Of a DNA stretch of 35,676 nucleotides, positions 31,588 to 35,676 are shown one piece after another (the first letter of the stretch is position 1; every line of letters starts with the position of its first letter). Below the pieces are notes generated by a model that made no database searches, was not told the DNA's origin, and saw only the letters and a program-made list of their open reading frames with translations. The DNA comes from Bacillota bacterium. Its GTDB lineage: Bacteria; Bacillota; UBA4882; UBA8346. The translations under genes and the position numbers were made by a program. The DNA is taken from NCBI GenBank assembly GCA_023401925.1, contig JAEXDA010000063.1, forward strand, positions 1 through 35,676, read 5' to 3'.

Positions 31588-31959
31588 TCAATCTCCTGCA
31601 ACAAAAAATATCATTTTCCATCTCCCTTCTATTTTTTTGAACATAACACAGTAATCAATTGGGCTTCTTGAAAATTTTCCTAATACATAACCTTGTAAAC
31701 CCGATGAAATTTTCACTTTACTCCAATCATAAGACCTCGTATTCTCTGTTTCTTTTACTTCTGTATCATGTACATAGAATACAATTTCATAATTTAGCTT
31801 TTTAAGAATTTTTGATGGATTTTTGATCCCAGTCAAACAGTTTTTCATTTTCTTCTTGAATAATCAATTCAATTGTATTGAATATCTTGGGGAAGTCTTT
31901 AGTCAATTGATTCTTGTATGCATTAACAATATAACGGCTAAAACGACTATTACAAATTT
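31588..31959 (-). pseudogene. Frameshifted gene for a small secreted SH3-like protein
   Basis: The open part (31588-31848) encodes a C-terminal domain reading GLQGYVLGKFSRSPIDYC and ending WKMIFFVAGD, a pattern seen in small secreted SH3-like proteins. Directly upstream, protein-like sequence continues in another frame: TKDFPKIFNTIELIIQEEN then EKLFDWDQ. Removing one base from the A5 run (plus-strand T5 at 31820-31824) joins LFDWDQ to NPSKILKKLNYEI. Further upstream, a signal-peptide-like KFVIVVLAVILLM lies in the first frame, directly after a stop. So at least one, probably more, disabling changes separate the parts. An open start at 31848 has no ribosome site. A sequencing error in the homopolymer is possible. 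Confidence 0.55.
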
Positions 31960-32475
31960 TTACATTAACTTGTTTAGATCAAGGTAATTCTTTTCATCAA
32001 GTGTAATTGAATATGTTTCACCATTTTTCACTTGAATTGGTATACACCAGCATAAAATAGTTCCATTTCTTTTAGTTGCGACCTTCGTTATAAGCCATTT
32101 TTTACCTTCTGGTTCATTTGAGCGCATCGAAAATTGATCTTCACTTTTAGGTGGTAATAACGCAACGTTATCTCCAGTTACCTTTTTAAATATTGTATTC
32201 CAAGATACTATTAATACGATTGCTCGATTAGTTTCTTTTGATTTAAGGATACCAAATTTGGCTTCAAATAAAGGCATGGGATCTTCATTGATGATTGCAT
32301 ATTGAATACCTTCAGGATATAGATCATTTACATCCGTATTGATAGAAATAGCCCAAGTTTCCTTTTCAATTTTCGTTATTTCTTCATCAGTTAAAGCCAT
32401 TACAGATGGATAGTTTATACAGACTAGAAACGCAATAGGAATTAACATTAGTATGATTCGATTAAGTTTTTTCAT
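31960..32475 (-). CDS. Secreted hypothetical protein
   Basis: A 171-residue protein with a clear signal peptide (KKLNRIILMLIPIAFLVC, then cleavage near VMA-LTD). The mature part is mixed alpha/beta with AIVLIVSWNTIFKKV in the middle and a C-terminal ITKVATKRNGTILCWCIPI stretch. The Cys pair (CWC) may form a disulfide. AAGGAG lies 5 nt before the ATG, so translation is well supported. No family recognised. It is followed immediately by the broken SH3-like gene, and both may once have been one transcript of exported proteins. Confidence 0.65.
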   Translation of the reverse strand: MKKLNRIILMLIPIAFLVCINYPSVMALTDEEITKIEKETWAISINTDVNDLYPEGIQYAIINEDPMPLFEAKFGILKSKETNRAIVLIVSWNTIFKKVTGDNVALLPPKSEDQFSMRSNEPEGKKWLITKVATKRNGTILCWCIPIQVKNGETYSITLDEKNYLDLNKLM

Positions 32476-32490
32476 TTTTTCTCCTTAGTA

Positions 32491-32640
32491 TTAGATGGGT
32501 CCCGAGATATTTAACGTATTTCCACTCCCAGTCCATAGGTAGGGTAGGGGAGATGGGATTGAATTTGTATCAAAAATAGGGACAATCGTTCCTAAACAAA
32601 CACTAAGACCGTTACCTATCCAACAGCCACAGAGGGCAAG
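32491..32640 (-). pseudogene. Possible degraded relative of the 56-residue peptide gene
   Basis: A minus-strand open stretch without any start codon encodes a hydrophobic run (LSVCLGTIVPIF) followed by IPSPLPYLWTGSGNTLNI and a stop, similar in layout to the SSPTLSPSGSGISTNIQI part of the 31371-31541 peptide. A 13-base identity (TAGGGTAGGGGAG, plus strand) occurs at the corresponding place, but in a different codon phase. This could be a decayed duplicate or chance similarity. Confidence 0.25.
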
Positions 32641-32642
32641 TT

Positions 32643-33152
32643 TTAATAATCAATAATTTCTCGTCCTTTTACCGCAAAATGTGGTCGTTTTTTATAGGGT
32701 TGAAACAATCTCCAATATTCTTCAGCATCAGAACTATCAGGAAAGGCTTCAAGAGAAAATCCACCTTTAAAAATAAGACGAAAACTTCCGTAATCATCGG
32801 CCTCAACAGATTTTACTACTAACGTTTTATTTTTTTTGAAAAATTTATCTATTTTTTGATCACAACGGTTCCCTCCATGTTTGTCCCAATCGAAATCTTC
32901 ATCATTACCTACCCAGCCATCCTTTGGAAAGTATTTATCATGGGAAGCAACAATTATTCCATTAGGTCCTGTAATTCTCCATGCACATTGAATATGTATT
33001 GCATACTCACTAACAAGTTTTTTCTTTCCTTGTGTATCAATAACTTCGAGAAGTTTCCCAAAGGAAAACCATTCCAAATCGGCTATTCTTCCTGCTTCAA
33101 CTATAGGTAAACCAATTAAAACGCTCAATTCCTTTTTGATTTTTTCTTTCAT
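32643..33152 (-). CDS. Conserved-type hypothetical protein, no signal peptide
   Basis: A 169-residue cytosolic protein that reads like a member of a widespread small family: RIADLEWFSFGKL near 22-34, then EYAIHIQCAWRITG (49-62), a DKYFPKDGW turn, FDWDKHGGNRCDQ (87-99), a VEADDYGSFRLIFKGGFSLE block and a closing DAEEYWRLFQ plus PHFAV. I know similar sequences scattered through accessory DNA, but no established function or family name that I can state safely; an immunity-type role is a guess. AAAGGA lies 6 nt before the ATG. Confidence 0.65.
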   Translation of the reverse strand: MKEKIKKELSVLIGLPIVEAGRIADLEWFSFGKLLEVIDTQGKKKLVSEYAIHIQCAWRITGPNGIIVASHDKYFPKDGWVGNDEDFDWDKHGGNRCDQKIDKFFKKNKTLVVKSVEADDYGSFRLIFKGGFSLEAFPDSSDAEEYWRLFQPYKKRPHFAVKGREIIDY

Positions 33153-33355
33153 AAGTTGTCCTTTGTTTTTTTGACTTGAATTAATTATGGCGTTTAATTA
33201 GTCCATATAAAATATAGAGCAATTTTATAACATAATTTTTTTCCAATCCCAGTCGTTTCGATATTATATACTCACCAACAATTCAGCCTTTTTACTTGTG
33301 AAATTTTCTTGATAAGTATTCCGGCTTCATCTTTCATCCGTTTAACAGGATAATA

Positions 33356-34435
33356 TCAATTCCCAGTATTGGTAAGCTGTTTTACAATGTTTATTATCTC
33401 GTCTTTGTATTTATATATATCATCTAGTGTTTCAATTAAAAATTTTGCTTCCTTTTCTTCACCTGGTAAAATTAAGTATTTTTTATTGCTATCCAAAAAT
33501 AACCGGCAGATCCATTTGCCAACTTTTCCATCAACAATCACACTAAAATAGGTTTGTGTATCTTTATACCCAATCTTTCTAGCGTCTATAAATTCTCTAC
33601 ATATTGATTTAACTAAGTAAAACGCTTCTAATTCAAGGGCAGTTGTTACAATTATTTTCTTATCATGTTCTTCATTTAGCAATTCTTCTGTTTGGGTAGG
33701 AGCGACCTCGCCTTCTGATGCCATTGTTGTTTCAATTGCAGTTTTAATTTTGTCGTTCATTAATTCACTTATGTATTGATTTAATGCTCTTTTTACAATG
33801 GGCTTGAATTTATCAATAACACTTTGCATAGCTTTTCCGGAATGAATTTCGCGAGTGAAATATTTGACAAATTCATCTTTTGGATCTTTGAGTTCTTCAT
33901 CGAATATGGATTTAATTTTACTGGTATATTTTAACGTAGTGGCTGTGGAAAATAATTCTTCTGCGTTGTATCCTTCTTTTTTAAACTTTTTGAGTTCTGC
34001 TACTGTTGATTCTTTAATATCAAATAAATTGAACTCCAAAAAAGGCATTTCATCCATTTTATTGGGTTCCTGAATATCAGAATAGAATTTATAGAGTATC
34101 CCATTAGTCAATATTGCAAAATCGGATTCAGTTGTTGTAAAGTAACGATATAATTGGCTATCATGAGTTTTGAGTGGATCGTCAACTGGTTTAGCTTCAA
34201 TCAAAATAGATGGTTTTCCGTTGATTAAAATTGCATAATCAACTCTTTCGCCTTTTTTAATACCAACATCTGCGGTAAATTCCGGAACTACTTCATTAGG
34301 ATTAAAAACATTATAACCGAGCAATTGGATGAAGGGCAGTATAATTGAATGCTTAGTAGCCTCTTCGGTTTGAATTTGACCCTTAATTTCTTGAATCTTT
34401 GCTGAAAACTGTTTGATTTCATCGATAAAATCCAT
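33356..34435 (-). CDS. Stand-alone HsdR N-terminal-type nuclease
   Basis: 359 residues. The first 140 match the N-terminal nuclease domain of type I restriction HsdR subunits: VDYAILINGKPSILIEAKP carries the PD-(D/E)xK core (D66, E80, K82), preceded by a T-K-x-x-I-I-L-P-F-I-Q-L-L-G-Y-N-V-F-N-P segment and followed by Q94-L-Y-R-Y98, the QxxxY motif of this nuclease group. The rest is helical and has no helicase or ATPase motor. No methylase or specificity gene is nearby. AAAGGAGG 7 nt before the ATG supports the start. It may be a defence or DNA-turnover nuclease. It is the first gene of the minus-strand accessory run. Confidence 0.8.
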   Translation of the reverse strand: MDFIDEIKQFSAKIQEIKGQIQTEEATKHSIILPFIQLLGYNVFNPNEVVPEFTADVGIKKGERVDYAILINGKPSILIEAKPVDDPLKTHDSQLYRYFTTTESDFAILTNGILYKFYSDIQEPNKMDEMPFLEFNLFDIKESTVAELKKFKKEGYNAEELFSTATTLKYTSKIKSIFDEELKDPKDEFVKYFTREIHSGKAMQSVIDKFKPIVKRALNQYISELMNDKIKTAIETTMASEGEVAPTQTEELLNEEHDKKIIVTTALELEAFYLVKSICREFIDARKIGYKDTQTYFSVIVDGKVGKWICRLFLDSNKKYLILPGEEKEAKFLIETLDDIYKYKDEIINIVKQLTNTGN

Positions 34436-34482
34436 AGCAAACCCTCCTTTGAATTGTGATAAATTTAAATCAAAAAATATAA

Positions 34483-34508
34483 GAGGCGGCTCTTTTGGAT
34501 GCCGTCTC
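34483..34508 (-). terminator. Terminator after the nitroreductase gene
   Basis: GAGGCGGC (34483-34490) and GCCGTCTC (34501-34508) pair over a 10-nt loop with one G-T pair. On the minus strand it is followed by TTATATTTTTTG. It lies between the nitroreductase stop (34692) and the nuclease start (34435). Confidence 0.55.
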
Positions 34509-34594
34509 AGGTTGCCTAATCTCTTAAGCCTTTTGTTTTTCTTTTGGGAAAAACTGTTAATATAATCCTAACCTATTCATAGGCCCGAAAGGGG

Positions 34595-34645
34595 GAGGAG
34601 GGGTATCGGGATTTGAACCTACGCCCCCCCAAGCCCGATTTGCAT
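34595..34645 (-). other. tRNA-like T-arm sequence
   Basis: Read on the minus strand, GTAGGTTCAAATCCCGAT (near 34605-34622) has the GGTTCAAATCC core of a tRNA T arm, with G-rich and C-rich flanks that could form an acceptor-like stem. Only four of five T-stem pairs form and no D or anticodon arm follows in the right order, so it is not a functional tRNA gene. It could be a 3' tRNA remnant left by integration. An ATCGGG/CCCGAT hairpin also covers it. Confidence 0.3.
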
Positions 34646-34691
34646 GTTCAATCACAATCAAAACTATGTGTACCGTAACTTATTTCCCTTC

Positions 34692-35336
34692 CTAGTCAAG
34701 AAAATGCACAGTTTCATCAAGCGAACTCCTGCCGCTGACAAAGTCGTTTATTCTATTCTCCCTATCGGCATAGCCGATAGCAATGCCGATGGTAATTTTT
34801 AGATTATCCGGGATTCTCAATTCCCGCCGGAGAACGTCCGGATAAAGCACGAGCGTTATCGCGGGTATGGTGGAAAGCCCACGTTCGATAGCTGCAAGCA
34901 TCAGGCTCTGCGAATACGCACCGATGTCATAAAGGGACCACTCAGAAAGAATCCTGTCCATGCAAATATAAATGACAGCAGGGGCATTGAACATAGTCTG
35001 ATTGAGCAAGCCAAACTGTTCTACTGCATCGCCACAGTTACGCACCATATCCGGGTGAAGTTGCTGTAGATGTTTTTTAGCGGATTCCGTCCATTCGGCG
35101 GGGCGGGCTATTTCCGGCGCAGCAGTGGCTTTGCTCGTGTATTTTTGCTGATAACCCTTTTTGATTCTGTCCAAAGTGTCGCCTGTGGCAACAAATATTT
35201 CCCACGGCTGTGTGTTTCCCCAGGATGGAGTGCGGACAGCCGCTTCAAAAATATTGGTAAGCTTATCTTTCTCAACGGGTACGGAAAGAAATGCCCTGGT
35301 CGAACGCCGGGTATTCAGCGCATCTTTTATATTCAC
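34692..35336 (-). CDS. Nitroreductase-family flavoprotein
   Basis: FMN-dependent oxidoreductase of the nitroreductase family, which reduces nitroaromatics, quinones or flavins with NAD(P)H. It begins VNIKDALNTRRSTRAF, the usual FMN-binding start (R-R-S-x-R), with PSWGNTQPWEIFV (roughly residues 38-50) as the second binding block and Y-D-I-G-A-Y-S-Q-S-L-M-L-A-A further on. The longer frame from 35411 is rejected because GTG 35336 has GGGAGG 8 nt upstream, giving 214 residues. It stands alone, between a terminator hairpin and the right-hand repeat element. Confidence 0.9.
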   Translation of the reverse strand: MNIKDALNTRRSTRAFLSVPVEKDKLTNIFEAAVRTPSWGNTQPWEIFVATGDTLDRIKKGYQQKYTSKATAAPEIARPAEWTESAKKHLQQLHPDMVRNCGDAVEQFGLLNQTMFNAPAVIYICMDRILSEWSLYDIGAYSQSLMLAAIERGLSTIPAITLVLYPDVLRRELRIPDNLKITIGIAIGYADRENRINDFVSGRSSLDETVHFLD

Positions 35337-35550
35337 TAGCAATACCTCCCTGTGTTTATGGATAGTGGATATATTATTGTTATTCTCCCTTGATAATTTT
35401 TTTAACATCATTTTTTTGATTTTTAATTATAGATATTTCTGCAAGAACCCGACAAATCCTTCAGAAGATGGAAGTTATTTCTATTTGTCATCCGTAATAT
35501 CAAAAAACCTCACTCTTCTAGGAAGTGTTTTTTATGCTCATACCTAATGA

Positions 35551-35600
35551 AAAGGGAGTGTCGCAAAACTACTTTTTAAGTAGTAAGGGACACTTCCTTT
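35551..35600. repeat. Nested inverted repeat, terminator or small element
   Basis: GGGAGTGTC (35554-35562) and GACACTTCC (35589-35597) pair at eight or nine positions, and inside them ACTACTT pairs with AAGTAGT. Flanking A-runs and T-runs would give a bidirectional terminator. The GGGAGTGTC ends also resemble those of small transposon-derived elements. Confidence 0.5.
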
Positions 35601-35676
35601 TTGTATATAAAATGTCAATATATAATGAAAAAGAGGGCAAATGTTTTATGCTCTCTTAAAAAAACCTAATTTGAGG

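Noticed and set aside
1..35676. CRISPR arrays, rRNA or complete tRNA genes
   Set aside because: No regularly spaced identical repeats and no complete cloverleaf or rRNA sequence were seen.

Overview
The window reads as a chromosomal segment of an anaerobic, spore-forming member of the Bacillota (Firmicutes) that may have two membranes. The Bacillota signs are spoIIM, xerD, rbgA-rnhB-ylqG-ylqH synteny of the Bacillus type, scpA-scpB, rex, strong GGAGG ribosome sites and frequent TTG/GTG starts. Fermentative hydrogen metabolism is shown by a three-subunit [FeFe] hydrogenase next to the NADH-sensing repressor Rex. A full secretin gene, which normally spans an outer membrane, points to a diderm lineage. 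No species can be named from the sequence.

Layout. 1-1050: gene-poor start rich in palindromes, with one small DUF551 gene. 1051-6546 (minus): hydC-hydB-hydA operon, then a 1 kb gene-free stretch with structured repeats, then rex. 6784-11851: exported family-9 pectate lyase and an unusually long secretin (both minus), divergent from a prepilin peptidase (plus). 11930-13633 (minus): aminotransferase and a Cys-rich protein. 13855-20017 (plus): DedA protein, site-2 protease, HD protein, scpA, scpB, small membrane protein, DUF3866 protein, ADP-ribose pyrophosphatase and an unrecognised protein. 20217-29738 (plus, one inversion): spoIIM, xerD, rbgA, a convergent flippase-like membrane protein, rnhB, FliK-like and FlhB-like genes, HD-GYP phosphodiesterase, YraN and ComM/YifB. 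29840-34680 (minus): an AT-rich accessory stretch of short hypothetical, secreted and broken genes plus a stand-alone HsdR-N-type nuclease gene, ending near a tRNA-like T-arm sequence. 34692-35336 (minus): nitroreductase.

How the parts work together. HydABC probably reoxidises NADH to make hydrogen, and Rex is its likely redox sensor. The pectate lyase, secretin and prepilin peptidase fit a type II secretion or type IV pilus machine that could export the lyase for plant polysaccharide breakdown. The scp cluster and xerD serve chromosome segregation, while rbgA, rnhB, comM and yraN are housekeeping genes.

The most unusual items are: a secretin with four tandem STN/N0-like modules whose best-placed ribosome site leads into an in-frame TGA; a short HydB lacking the extra Fe-S domains of bifurcating enzymes; a family of GGGGCTGTC-ended inverted-repeat elements, one lying in the hyd leader; a decaying tandem duplication of the rbgA 3' end; and an accessory block with a homopolymer-frameshifted gene and a 56-residue secreted peptide.
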